Origin: Subdoligranulum variabile
GTDB lineage: Bacteria; Bacillota; Clostridia; Oscillospirales; Ruminococcaceae
DNA length: 25,269 nt
NCBI GenBank assembly: GCA_004554775.1
Contig: SFKI01000030.1
Coordinates: 1-25,269, forward strand
Direction of reading: 5' to 3'
The notes under the pieces are model-generated. The model saw nothing but the letters and a program-made list of their open reading frames with translations. It had not been told where the DNA came from and made no database searches. Numbering within the stretch: position 1 is the first letter of the stretch; each line of letters begins with the position of its first letter. Position numbers and translations under genes: made by a program. Shown here in pieces: positions 14,998-21,840 of the stretch.

Positions 14998-16183
14998 CTG
15001 TGCCCTCCTTCTGCTGATCCTGGATCAGCTTTTTTTGGTCGCCGATCATGCCGGCGGGGATGTAGTTTTCCAGCATCACGAGCTGGTCAAGGTCCTTTTT
15101 GGGCGTCATGCCCAGCCAGTCGCGCGCCTCGTTGCCGGTCATCAGGCCGCGCACATACAGGTCGCACGCGACCGACGACAGGTCGGCCATGCTGTAGGCA
15201 TACAGGCTGCGCGGGTTGAGCCTAAAGTATCTGGACGGTGAGAGCAGCAGCTTTTTGGTCAGCTCCTGCTGGATGGCTGTGGCGATCTCCATCACCGTCG
15301 AGCGCACGTAGTTGTTGTAGGCGTCCTGGTCATAGTCCCCGACGCCCAGCAAAAACGCCGGGACGTGCATCACGCTGGCCACCGTGCGCTTGTCCAGCGT
15401 CACGGCGTCGTTGATTGCCAGGTCCTGCAGCGACAGGGGCTTGATCTGCTGCACGTCCATCAGGTCCGCCTGCACCACCCACGGCTCTCCGGCCTCGTCG
15501 GTGCTCAGATAATCGTCCAAAAACTTACGGCGGCCCTCTTTCCCGGCAAACTCCTCGGCGATGCCGTCCACGCGGACAATAATGGAGGGCTTCCATTTTT
15601 CGGACATAAAGCCTTTCTTGGTCGCGGCGGCCTGCTTGAGGCCCGCGGTCACGTCGCGCAGCTGCACCCGGTAGCCGGTGCCGCGCCACGGATAGGTCAA
15701 GTCCGGGTGCAGCACAAAGTGCAGCACCTCGTCCGGCGCAAAACTGCGCCCGCGCCACTGCACGACGTAGCTGTCGCCGACCGGCTGCGCGGTTGCATCC
15801 GGCATCGGCATCAGGTCGTCCAGGTAGCCATTGGTCGTCACCGGCAGCACAAAGGCGTTGCCATCGCCGGCCGTCAGCATTGTGCGCACGATCCACTCAA
15901 TCCATGTTTTGCGCGTGGTCAGCCCGTAGGGGTTGATGTCCACCTTGGTCGCCAGCGCATCGCGCACGCGCACGTCGCCAGCCTTGGTGTTTTCCATTAG
16001 GTGGATGGTCATGCTGGAGACGCTGCCGGCGATCGCATCGACCGCCGCGGCGACCTCCGGGCAGTCGATCAGCCGGGTGTAGCCGGGCACCTGCATCGCA
16101 GACCCGTCGCTGCCGACGATCCACCCGATCAGGCCGCCGGCACCTCGCTTTTTGGCCGCCTTGCGGCCCGCGAAAAGTCTCAT
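14990..16183 (-). CDS. Portal protein (HK97 family)
   Basis: A 397-residue portal protein, the dodecameric channel for DNA entry at one vertex. It shows the HK97-type pattern: CPEVAAAVDAIAGSVSSMTI (about 42-61), KVDINPYGLTTRKTWIEWIV (about 82-101), DGNAFVLPVTTNG, DEVLHFVLHPDLTYPWRGTG, and the clip or stem region LLSPSRYFRLNPRSLYAYSM, followed by GLMTGNEARDWLGM near the C-terminus. The start at 16183 has GAGGAGCGTGAG upstream, nearly the same leader as the small terminase gene. It begins 12 bases after the large terminase stop. Confidence 0.95.
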   Translation of the reverse strand: MRLFAGRKAAKKRGAGGLIGWIVGSDGSAMQVPGYTRLIDCPEVAAAVDAIAGSVSSMTIHLMENTKAGDVRVRDALATKVDINPYGLTTRKTWIEWIVRTMLTAGDGNAFVLPVTTNGYLDDLMPMPDATAQPVGDSYVVQWRGRSFAPDEVLHFVLHPDLTYPWRGTGYRVQLRDVTAGLKQAAATKKGFMSEKWKPSIIVRVDGIAEEFAGKEGRRKFLDDYLSTDEAGEPWVVQADLMDVQQIKPLSLQDLAINDAVTLDKRTVASVMHVPAFLLGVGDYDQDAYNNYVRSTVMEIATAIQQELTKKLLLSPSRYFRLNPRSLYAYSMADLSSVACDLYVRGLMTGNEARDWLGMTPKKDLDQLVMLENYIPAGMIGDQKKLIQDQQKEGTDA

Positions 16184-16195
16184 ATCTCACGCTCC

Positions 16196-17971
16196 TCACG
16201 CAAACCAGCCAAGGTCTTTGGCTGCTTTCTCGCTATTTTCAAGCATCCGGATCGCCGCAAAGACGGACGCATCAAAGACGTCGATGCGCAGCGTCGGCTC
16301 GATCTTCTCATACTGGATCATGTCGTCCGTTTTTTCGACCGCCCGGACATTTTGCACGCAGTACTCATACGGCTCGGCGTGCAGGTAATACAGCAGGCCG
16401 TTTTTCGCAGCCGCCTCGATGTGCCTAAAGCCCTCGGATTTTTTGTAAAAGTACTGCGGCTGGTCGATGATCTTAAAGCCGGCCTTTTTCATTCCGGCGA
16501 AGTACTCGCGGCAGAATTTCCGGTCGTGCCCGACCTCGGCGATCTTAAAGCCAATCTGCCGCATCCGCACAAACCAAGCGACGATCTCCGCGTGGTTGAC
16601 GGACTTGTCGTTGCTCATGCTCAGCCAGCCATCCTCCTGCCAGCCAAACAGCGGAATGTTGTCCTCCTCGGCCTTGACGGCCGCTGCCGTGATCGGAAAC
16701 CAGCAGTGCGGGATGATGATGTTGACGCCCTGATACACGCCATACAGGCAGGCCGCCGTCAGGTCGTGCATCTTGGACAGGTCCGCGCCGCCGTACCACT
16801 TGATCGGCAGCTTCGCCAGCTCCTCGATCGTCCAGTGATATTTGGCATCCGACGCCCGAAACTCCGCGATGTTAAAGTAGGCCCGCATCGCGGACGTATA
16901 GACATTCAGCGACTTTGCGAAAAAGTCCTTGCGCTGCTGCGGGTCATTTTGCGCCTGCAACGCATCGTTCATGATGTCGTTTGGCCGGATGGACTCCCCA
17001 TAGGCGGGGTTTGCCATGCGCTGCACGTCGGCGTTGGTGTAGTCCACGTTCCCGGCCTCGTCGACCGGCGCCGCCGCGATAAAGACAAACAGCGCATCCG
17101 CGTCCGCGGACTTGATCGTGCCGTTGAGGATCTGCCGGCAGTACTTAAGCCTGTGGCCGCAAAAGCTGTTTTCGCGGTCGCCGGCCGTGGAGATGCCGAT
17201 GACGAGCTTGTTGGTGTACGCCTTGGTCGCCTCCTTGAGCACGTTGTACTGCTTGGGCGACTTATAGGCGTGCAGCTCGTCGGCGATGATGATGTTGGCG
17301 TTAAAACTATCCTGCTGGTCCGGGTTGGACGCCAGCGCGTTAATGTAGATAGACCCATCGCCGACCGAGCCGGAGATGCTGCGCTCTGCGTTGTTGTCCA
17401 GGATGCGCAGACCATTGGGGTCGTCGTCCTGGGACAGGCCAAGCCGCCGCACGTTGTACGCCAAAAAGCCAAAAGACTCTAGCGACTGCTTGAGTGCCGC
17501 CGAGACGATGTACACCTTGGACCCGGACGGCGACTCGATCAGCGACAGCGCCCACGCGAGCGCGGCCGCAAACGTCGTCTTGATGTTTTTGCGCGGCACA
17601 AAGATAAATGCCTCCTTAAAGCGGCGCTCTGACGTGCCGCGGAGGTAAAAGCCGAGTAGGTTGTACACGCAAAACTTGTGGTAGGGCAGCAGCAAAAACG
17701 GCTGCCCGCGCAGCGGCGTCGCATCCAGGCGCTGCCCTTGCTGGTGGCACAGCATAGTCTCGATCAGCTCGATCGCGTACTCTGCCTCGGCCGGCCGAAA
17801 ATCCCATCGCGGGTCGGCAAGGTCCGTGACAAAGCGCTCGCACGCCTGCCGGATATCCGGGCAGGCAAGGATCGTCCCGTCCAGGCAGCCGGTGACGTAG
17901 GCAAGGACGTCCGCGGCGTTGCGGTGATCGCCGAGCTGCGTGCGCAACAGGTCTGCATCCGTGCCGGTCAT
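16196..17971 (-). CDS. terL: Terminase large subunit
   Basis: A 591-residue packaging motor and nuclease of the HK97-like (Terminase_1) type. The ATPase half carries FIFVPRKNIKTTFAAALAWA (about 122-141; Walker A-like with K131 and T132-T133), NIIIADELHAYK (226-237; Walker B D231 E232) and VIGISTAGDRENS (about 257-269; coupling motif). The nuclease half starts near GGADLSKMHDLTA, whose Asp is a likely metal ligand, and ends with RIDVFDASVFAAIRM. It moves DNA into the prohead and cuts concatemers, here probably at a cos site. The ATG overlaps the small subunit stop (ATGA at 17968-17971). Confidence 0.96.
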   Translation of the reverse strand: MTGTDADLLRTQLGDHRNAADVLAYVTGCLDGTILACPDIRQACERFVTDLADPRWDFRPAEAEYAIELIETMLCHQQGQRLDATPLRGQPFLLLPYHKFCVYNLLGFYLRGTSERRFKEAFIFVPRKNIKTTFAAALAWALSLIESPSGSKVYIVSAALKQSLESFGFLAYNVRRLGLSQDDDPNGLRILDNNAERSISGSVGDGSIYINALASNPDQQDSFNANIIIADELHAYKSPKQYNVLKEATKAYTNKLVIGISTAGDRENSFCGHRLKYCRQILNGTIKSADADALFVFIAAAPVDEAGNVDYTNADVQRMANPAYGESIRPNDIMNDALQAQNDPQQRKDFFAKSLNVYTSAMRAYFNIAEFRASDAKYHWTIEELAKLPIKWYGGADLSKMHDLTAACLYGVYQGVNIIIPHCWFPITAAAVKAEEDNIPLFGWQEDGWLSMSNDKSVNHAEIVAWFVRMRQIGFKIAEVGHDRKFCREYFAGMKKAGFKIIDQPQYFYKKSEGFRHIEAAAKNGLLYYLHAEPYEYCVQNVRAVEKTDDMIQYEKIEPTLRIDVFDASVFAAIRMLENSEKAAKDLGWFA

Positions 17972-18339
17972 TTCCCGGCCCTCTCTCGTGCCTCGGCGAG
18001 CGCGCGCTCCAGCGCGGTCGGCCCGGTCGGTGCTGCCTTTGCGTTGCCGAGTACGCGCCGCTGGCCGGTCGGCGTCAGACCAAGCTGCGCCGAGATGTCG
18101 ACGATCTGCCCGCGCAGCCCCTCGACCACGGAGTAGTACGGGTCTTTTACAGCGTTGGTCGCTCCGCTCTTGTTGGTGTACTCGGTTACAAACTCGCCGC
18201 CGTTCGCGCGCCAGTCGCGCTCAGCCTTTGCAAGCTCCGTCTGGATGCGGGCGAGCGTCTTGATGATCGGCTCAAACGCCTGGTTGTAAGTCCCCGCAAG
18301 CCGCATGTTTTCGCGGATCGCATCCTCGCGCTTACTCAT
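17968..18339 (-). CDS. terS: Terminase small subunit (P27 family-like)
   Basis: A 123-residue protein in the small terminase position with the features of the P27 family (Terminase_4): a helical N-terminus (MRLAGTYNQAFEPIIKTLAR), a charged helix (TELAKAERDWRANGGEF), NAVKDPYYSVVEGLRGQIVD (about 62-81) and SAQLGLTPTGQRRVLGN (about 83-99), which corresponds to the family's 'l..lGltP..R.rl' end. It recognises the packaging site and loads the large subunit. The ATG follows AAAAGGAGCG, and a 17-bp dyad (18356-18372) lies directly upstream of that site. The cos-like stretch behind it is the expected target. Confidence 0.9.
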   Translation of the reverse strand: MSKREDAIRENMRLAGTYNQAFEPIIKTLARIQTELAKAERDWRANGGEFVTEYTNKSGATNAVKDPYYSVVEGLRGQIVDISAQLGLTPTGQRRVLGNAKAAPTGPTALERALAEARERAGK

Positions 18340-18558
18340 GTCTCACGCTCCTTTTGTGTCCAATTTGGACACGCTTCCTGCCACGTTTTTGGCTGGGATT
18401 GATTCGTTTTTGCGCAAAAATCGCAGGGCCGCAAAAATTCCGCCTCCAAGGTTCCCGCGCGTGCGCCCGGTTGCTTTGTTCCCGCGCGATCCCCCCGCGC
18501 CGAAAACTCGGCGCGGTTGGAGAGAGTTCCGGGTGGCCGGTCTTTGGAGACCGGCCAA
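18340..18558. other. Non-coding cos-like region between HNH and terminase
   Basis: This 219-base gap has no credible gene but much structure: two 22-bp hairpins with 9-bp stems and 4-base loops (18495-18516, CCGCGCCGA arms; 18535-18556, GGCCGGTCT arms), an 11-bp direct repeat GTTCCCGCGCG (18451-18461 and 18478-18488), a 14-bp palindrome TTTTTGCGCAAAAA (18407-18420) and the 17-bp dyad (18356-18372). In HK97-like phages with an HNH gene beside the terminase, cos and small-terminase binding sites lie close to these genes. The cos role is inferred; the nick positions cannot be read from one copy. Confidence 0.55.
18356..18372. repeat. 17-bp dyad, copy 2 of the GTGTCCAA family
   Basis: GTGTCCAATTTGGACAC, two 8-base arms around one central base, sits directly upstream of the AAAAGGAGCG ribosome binding site of the small terminase gene. 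It is the same core as the 29-bp palindrome at 12631-12659 without the outer arms. Confidence 0.85.
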
Positions 18559-18861
18559 TCAGGGCCGGAGGTGGGGGGGCTTACGCTGATCGGCGCGCCT
18601 CCGCCACTGCTCGCCCAGCGCCGTCAGCAGATCGCTGCCGCGATCATGCATCGCGTCGTGGCACTGTGCACAAAGGGACACCAGATTCCAGCGCTCCCAC
18701 GCCAGATCCGGGTACATCCCTGCCGGGTAGCAGTGGTGCACAGTCGTCGCCGCGCGGTGCTTGCCGTATCGCAGGCACTGCTGGCACAGGTAATCATCGC
18801 GCCGCAGGATGCGCGCGCGCAGAGTCGTCCATCGCTTGTCTGCGTAGATACCGGTCGCCAT
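18559..18861 (-). CDS. HNH endonuclease, packaging-associated
   Basis: A 100-residue HNH nuclease. The motif is complete: a first zinc pair in LCQQCLR (C26, C29), VHHCYP (H42, H43), ERWNLVSLC (N59) and CAQCHDAMH (C64, C67, H68, H72). In HK97-like cos phages a small HNH protein encoded next to the terminase is needed with TerL for cos cleavage. The start at 18861 follows GGAGGTGAT, a perfect Shine-Dalgarno sequence at a somewhat long distance. It is the first gene of the packaging and structural operon, just after a strong terminator. A homing nuclease is the alternative, less likely because of its place. Confidence 0.92.
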   Translation of the reverse strand: MATGIYADKRWTTLRARILRRDDYLCQQCLRYGKHRAATTVHHCYPAGMYPDLAWERWNLVSLCAQCHDAMHDRGSDLLTALGEQWRRRADQRKPPHLRP

Positions 18862-18893
18862 AACGGGCTATCACCTCCGTGGAGACCGGCAGC

Positions 18894-18948
18894 AAAAAGA
18901 GCCGGAGCCAGCAAACGCACTCTCGTGTCGCTTACCGGCTCCGGCTCT
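18894..18948 (-). terminator. Intrinsic terminator after the Cys_rich_KTR gene
   Basis: A perfect 12-bp stem, AGAGCCGGAGCC (18937-18948) with GGCTCCGGCTCT (18898-18909), is followed on the minus strand by TTTTT. The stem overlaps the last codons of the upstream gene, and its stop codon (18932-18934) lies in the 27-base loop. It separates the early-side genes from the HNH-terminase operon. Confidence 0.85.
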
Positions 18949-19108
18949 CAAAGCACTGGCCTCTCGATATGTCGATTATGATCTCGCTTTTGCAGTCGCG
19001 GCAAAACACCGGGATGTTGACGCCCTCGGTGTCGCTGCGGATCTTCGCCAGCCGTCGATTGCGGTGGCATACAGGGCAGACGAGATATCCCGCCCTTACG
19101 GTTAACAT
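18932..19108 (-). CDS. Cysteine-rich KTR-type zinc protein
   Basis: A 58-residue protein close to the Cys_rich_KTR family of Firmicutes mobile elements: LVCPVCHRNRRLAKIRSDTE (about 8-27) then VPVFCRDCKSEIIIDIS-like end (IPVFCRDCKSEIIIDISRGQ). Two CxxC pairs (C10, C13 and C33, C36) should bind one zinc. The usual family member has the 'K.R' of its name after the first pair; here it is RNRR. The ATG at 19108 lacks a good ribosome binding site and partly overlaps a promoter-like -10 box, so a leaderless start or a different start is possible. Function in the family is unknown. The gene is a monocistronic unit with its own terminator. Confidence 0.75.
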   Translation of the reverse strand: MLTVRAGYLVCPVCHRNRRLAKIRSDTEGVNIPVFCRDCKSEIIIDISRGQCFESRSR

Positions 19109-19135
19109 TTTACCACGCGAGCATTGATTTTGCAA
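19107..19135 (-). promoter_or_regulatory. Promoter-like site for the KTR gene
   Basis: On the minus strand TTGCAA (19130-19135) and TAAAAT (19107-19112) are separated by exactly 17 bases, matching a vegetative sigma promoter. The -10 box overlaps the first two bases of the annotated ATG, so transcription from it would begin inside the gene. It may be real with a different start codon, or chance in an AT-rich gap (19109-19207). Confidence 0.4.
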
Positions 19136-19207
19136 GACTTTCCCTCCCGTTTTTGTCATGGCTGCGTCTAAAGATATACACAACCCCAAGACAGATAATA
19201 TAGGCAT

Positions 19208-19966
19208 CTACTCCTTGCGCGCTCGGCGCTCCGGCAGCAGATACACTATATAATCATAGCACCCAAACTCATTTTGCTTATGGTCCGTGTCCAATATGTA
19301 TGCGCCAGGCGGCGCGGTGACCGTGACCGACTCGTCCACCATCTCGGACTCCTCGACCGGCTTGCGCAGGTTGCGGCTCGCGTTCCATCCGCGGTCTCCG
19401 ACCGTGGTTGCCGGCGCGTCCGGATTGCGCTCGTGGAGCAGGTACTGCGCCAGCTCCAAAAAATCATCATGCACATACATCTCCGTCTCGCCGATCGGCA
19501 GGATCTCGACGTTGTCGCCGTTGGGCCACAGCGCGCGGATGGTGTCATAGTCACCGCTGCCCGTGGCGCTGATGATCAGATGGTGGTGCAATCGTCGGCT
19601 GCCGTCGCGCTGGAGCTCCTGCGTGACGTACACATAGCGCAGCTCCTTGCCGGCTCGCCGGTATTGCCGGCGCATCCGATCAAAAAATGCGGCGACCTGC
19701 TTTTTTGCAGCCTTGCGGTTTGGCGGCAGATGCTCGTCGTCGTAGGTCAGCGTCACATACAGGTCGCGGCGCGTAAAGTTGGCCGCGAGCTGCATCTGCA
19801 GCTTTTGGTACGCAAAGCGATAGTTGAGCTTCCTGCGCGCCGCCGTGGAGCACTTGGCCTTTTCGGCGCGCGCCCTCGGCGCATCCGTCGCAAGCACCTG
19901 CGTGTAGCACACGGCCCGCACCAGCCTGCCGGCCGTCTGCTTTTTAAGTCTTTTTGTTTTTGCCAT
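19208..19966 (-). CDS. HUH-type rolling-circle replication initiator-like protein
   Basis: A 252-residue protein of the replication-associated ORF2/G2P group (HUH endonucleases). Visible motifs are LYVTLTYDDEHLPP (69-82), RRLHHHLIIS (124-133; H127-H129 form the metal-binding HUH) and the helix DDFLELAQYLLHE (167-179), where Tyr175 is the likely nicking residue, then DRGWNASRNLRKP, also a family mark. The N-terminus is very basic (MAKTKRLKKQ). Such enzymes nick DNA and stay bound through tyrosine. The ATG at 19966 follows TGGAGG. It stands alone between a hairpin terminator and the KTR gene, not in the replication operon. Its job in a tailed phage is unknown to me. Confidence 0.85.
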   Translation of the reverse strand: MAKTKRLKKQTAGRLVRAVCYTQVLATDAPRARAEKAKCSTAARRKLNYRFAYQKLQMQLAANFTRRDLYVTLTYDDEHLPPNRKAAKKQVAAFFDRMRRQYRRAGKELRYVYVTQELQRDGSRRLHHHLIISATGSGDYDTIRALWPNGDNVEILPIGETEMYVHDDFLELAQYLLHERNPDAPATTVGDRGWNASRNLRKPVEESEMVDESVTVTAPPGAYILDTDHKQNEFGCYDYIVYLLPERRARKE

Positions 19967-19996
19967 CCATGCCTCCAGTCACTTTGGATAGTGCGC

Positions 19997-20021
19997 AAAA
20001 CGGCGGGGCCGCAGCCCCGCC
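19997..20021 (-). terminator. Hairpin terminator after the accessory gene train
   Basis: GGCGGGGC (20014-20021 on the minus strand) pairs with GCCCCGCC (20002-20009) around a 4-base loop and is followed by G and TTTT. The short T-tract makes it moderate in strength; read on the plus strand the same stem is also followed by a T-run (20025-20031), so it may work both ways. Confidence 0.65.
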
Positions 20022-20029
20022 ATCCCTTT

Positions 20030-20278
20030 TTACTTGTTTTCGCCCGGCGCAAAAGCGACGCCGACCGAGTGTGCGACCTCCCAGCGATTGATGTGCGCGA
20101 GATCCGCGAGCCGCGCCTCCGCCGCCACTCTGCTGGTAAAAGGTCGCTCGCCGAGGATCGGCAGCCACTCGTGCGTGCGCGGTGATCGCATACAGATTGT
20201 CCAGCCGAGCTGGTCATCGATGACCTTGCGGCGCACTGCAAAAAGATAGTCGCGCCGCCGATATGTCACGATTTGCAT
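20030..20278 (-). CDS. Small protein of unknown function
   Basis: An 82-residue protein that I do not recognise. It has a strand-rich first half (VTYRRRDYLFAVRRKVIDDQ; GWTICMRSPRTHEWLPI) and then a helix (SRVAAEARLADLAHINRWEV), giving it a small alpha-beta look with many Arg residues and a predicted basic charge. The ATG at 20278 follows AGGAGGATGA, 3 bases after the previous gene. It is the last member of the overlapping accessory train and is followed by the hairpin terminator. The high-quality ribosome binding site and tight packing support that it is translated. Confidence 0.75.
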   Translation of the reverse strand: MQIVTYRRRDYLFAVRRKVIDDQLGWTICMRSPRTHEWLPILGERPFTSRVAAEARLADLAHINRWEVAHSVGVAFAPGENK

Positions 20279-20281
20279 CCG

Positions 20282-20554
20282 TCATCCTCCTATGATGTCG
20301 ATCTCGTACTCGTCTCGCAGCACACGGATCAGGTCTGGAGCTGATACATATCCGTCCCGCACGCTCTCAGACAGCGACTCGACCTCGCGCCAGATGCGCT
20401 GGAGCTGCTCGGCGTCCATGCCTTCCTTATCCAGCAGCGCCGTGAAAAAGATCGCAAGCGTCACGCGGCAGGCGTCCGCCGTCGCCGCATCCTTTGCGCG
20501 CTGCACGTCTGCCATCGTCGCCGGTCTCCGGCGCGGGTTAATCCGCTTTTGCAT
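20282..20554 (-). CDS. Small helical protein of unknown function
   Basis: A 90-residue, mostly helical protein of unknown function. After a basic start (MQKRINPRRRPAT) comes a long helix (ADVQRAKDAATADACRVTLA), a hydrophobic piece (IFFTALLDKEG) and acidic helices ending in LRDEYEIDIIGG. The ending 'sL.DeyeIdii' is also seen in small Clostridia phage proteins that I cannot name. The ATG at 20554 follows GGGAGGGCTGAC, a leader shared with two neighbouring genes; it overlaps the upstream gene by 17 bases. An upstream ATG at 20569 is possible. Confidence 0.75.
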   Translation of the reverse strand: MQKRINPRRRPATMADVQRAKDAATADACRVTLAIFFTALLDKEGMDAEQLQRIWREVESLSESVRDGYVSAPDLIRVLRDEYEIDIIGG

Positions 20555-20750
20555 CGTCAGCCCTCCCATAAAACGCCTCCAAGTCATCCTGTGCCTTGTC
20601 AACAAAATCTGGGCAAGCTAAACATTCCGGCAATGGGTCGTCCGTCATGGGGTCAACCCATCCGAGGCAGTAGATGCGGTCTTTCTTCCCGTCATTCCAT
20701 TCGTGGGACGGACGCCCTCTCTTTCCAAGAGCGCATTTAACAGTTGCCAT
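20538..20750 (-). CDS. Small Cys-containing phage protein of unknown function
   Basis: A 70-residue protein with four Cys (C6, C28, C43, C46), the last pair as CLAC, probably a zinc site. The segment YCLGWVDPMTDDPLPECLAC followed by PDFVDKAQDDLEAF resembles a recurrent small protein of Clostridia phages with the shape 'YC.G..d..td.p...C..C.d.v..aqdD'. Its function is unknown. The ATG at 20750 follows AGGAGGGCTGAC, the shared leader, and overlaps the acetyltransferase gene by 14 bases. It may be a DNA-binding or regulatory adaptor, but nothing shows that directly. Confidence 0.75.
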   Translation of the reverse strand: MATVKCALGKRGRPSHEWNDGKKDRIYCLGWVDPMTDDPLPECLACPDFVDKAQDDLEAFYGRADDAKAD

Positions 20751-21135
20751 TGTCAGCCCTCCTGTTCCATACTTCGATTTCCTTTCCCTTGCTTAAAGAC
20801 ATATAATAATATTCGTCATCTTCATCTGTTACTCGAAATCCATATTTGTCATAAACATATTTTGCTATAGTGTTGCTTTTCTTTACGGCCAAATTTTTAG
20901 CGCCGCATTTTTTCGTAGCATAATCCAAAAGTTTGTAGGACAAGCCAAGCCCCCTGTATTTTTCGCTAATTTCAAAATCGCTGATGTTTTTGCCGTCCCA
21001 CCAATCCCAAATTTTAAACTCAGCAGCACGATCGCCGCTTTTCGTGTGCAATTTGTACTGGATTGCCGGAACTTCTCCCAACATCACATGTTGCTCTGTA
21101 ACATCAAGATTTCCGAGCTCTTTGTCAATCTCCAT
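20737..21135 (-). CDS. GNAT family N-acetyltransferase
   Basis: A 132-residue acyltransferase of the GNAT fold. The acetyl-CoA motif A is visible as YRGLGLSYKLLDYATKK (60-76), with the R-G-L-G-L turn at 61-65, preceded by the strand ISDFEISEK and followed by the motif B part NTIAKYVYDKYGFRV (88-102). It would transfer an acetyl group from acetyl-CoA to an amine; the substrate is unknown. Base composition is clearly more AT-rich than the rest of the window, a sign of recent acquisition. The ATG at 21135 overlaps the zinc-ribbon gene by 11 bases. It may modify a host or phage component, for example to protect the lysogen; that is speculation. Confidence 0.85.
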   Translation of the reverse strand: MEIDKELGNLDVTEQHVMLGEVPAIQYKLHTKSGDRAAEFKIWDWWDGKNISDFEISEKYRGLGLSYKLLDYATKKCGAKNLAVKKSNTIAKYVYDKYGFRVTDEDDEYYYMSLSKGKEIEVWNRRADNGNC

Positions 21136-21310
21136 CTTCCCCCCAATCCAGCAGCTTTCCGCACATCGGACATTTTTCAGACCGCTGTTCTTCTACCATC
21201 TGCCCCAACTTTCGCTTGCAATGCGGGCAGTGCGGTATATGCAACCAGCCGGAACTGTCGTCGAGCTTCCATTTCTTGTCGAGGTAAATAGGCTTTTTAG
21301 ATTTAGCCAT
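21125..21310 (-). CDS. Zinc-ribbon small protein
   Basis: A 61-residue protein with two CxxC pairs, CPHCKRKLG (C28, C31) and CPMCGKLLDWG (C47, C50), the classic zinc-ribbon spacing of 15 residues between pairs. The N-terminus is basic (MAKSKKPIYLDKKWK). Such small ribbons occur often in Clostridia phage accessory regions, probably as nucleic-acid or protein adaptors; the exact role is unknown. The start at 21310 uses the shared leader GGAGGGCTGA 2 bases before the ATG, and the TGA in that leader is the stop of the upstream ASCH gene. The frame is open upstream to 21379 but that part overlaps ASCH. Confidence 0.82.
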   Translation of the reverse strand: MAKSKKPIYLDKKWKLDDSSGWLHIPHCPHCKRKLGQMVEEQRSEKCPMCGKLLDWGEDGD

Positions 21311-21312
21311 TA

Positions 21313-21840
21313 TCAGCCCTCCTCCACGTAACACCAGCTTTGAGGCGGCCGCTCTAAAAAGCATCCTGAATTTTTGCAATCAGGGCAGTCTCTTTTTGCA
21401 AGCCCGAGATCAGCATAAAAACAGTCGCGGTTGCTTTTCTTGAACTCTCGTAACTCTCGCGGCACATCGTAGATTTTCAGGCCGGAGATATGCCAGCCGT
21501 AACCGACCTTCGATTGCAGGTATTCGTGCATATCTTTGAGAGTAAGACATGATTGCCGAGCAACATCGTTTGTTGTCGGCAGACCCTCACCTTTGACATA
21601 GTAGCTGCCGCCGGGTGAGCGCGTTTCCAGCTCATAGATGCGGTCACAGGTAAACTCGCCGATGACTTTGCCGTGCTTTCCCCACGCCCCGAGCGCAACA
21701 CCGCTCTGCGTGCAGTAGATATAGCACTTAAACGGCGTGTGCAGCTTTGGGCGGCTCTTGCGCACCTCAACGGTCTTTGTGCCATTGGCGATCAGCTCGC
21801 ACCACTTTGGACGGATGCTGATAAGTACGGCCTTACTCAC
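21313..21840 (-). CDS. ASCH domain protein with C-terminal zinc site
   Basis: A 175-residue protein. Residues 1-125 fit the ASCH domain (PUA-like beta barrel, a putative RNA-binding module): VLISIRPKWCELIANGTKTV (5-24), EVRKSRP (25-31), YIYCT (40-44), and KVIGEFTCDRIYEL (58-71). The C-terminus carries CPDCKNSGC (C152, C155, C160) and C170 in RPPQSWCYVEE, likely a small zinc knuckle. ASCH proteins are common in phage accessory modules; targets are mostly unknown. The start is GTG at 21840 with GGGGAGG upstream, overlapping the previous gene by 8 bases. Next comes the zinc-ribbon gene. Confidence 0.88.
   Translation of the reverse strand: MSKAVLISIRPKWCELIANGTKTVEVRKSRPKLHTPFKCYIYCTQSGVALGAWGKHGKVIGEFTCDRIYELETRSPGGSYYVKGEGLPTTNDVARQSCLTLKDMHEYLQSKVGYGWHISGLKIYDVPRELREFKKSNRDCFYADLGLAKRDCPDCKNSGCFLERPPQSWCYVEEG

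Noticed and set aside
16001..17482. Plus-strand open frame of 493 residues opposite portal and large terminase
   Set aside because: It is a shadow of clearly identified genes on the other strand with no recognisable motif; no plus-strand gene in the window has independent support.
18343..18558. Minus-strand open frame of 71 residues in the gap between HNH and terminase
   Set aside because: Its content comes from the hairpins and repeats, it has no ribosome binding site and no resemblance to a protein; the gap is better read as a packaging or regulatory site.
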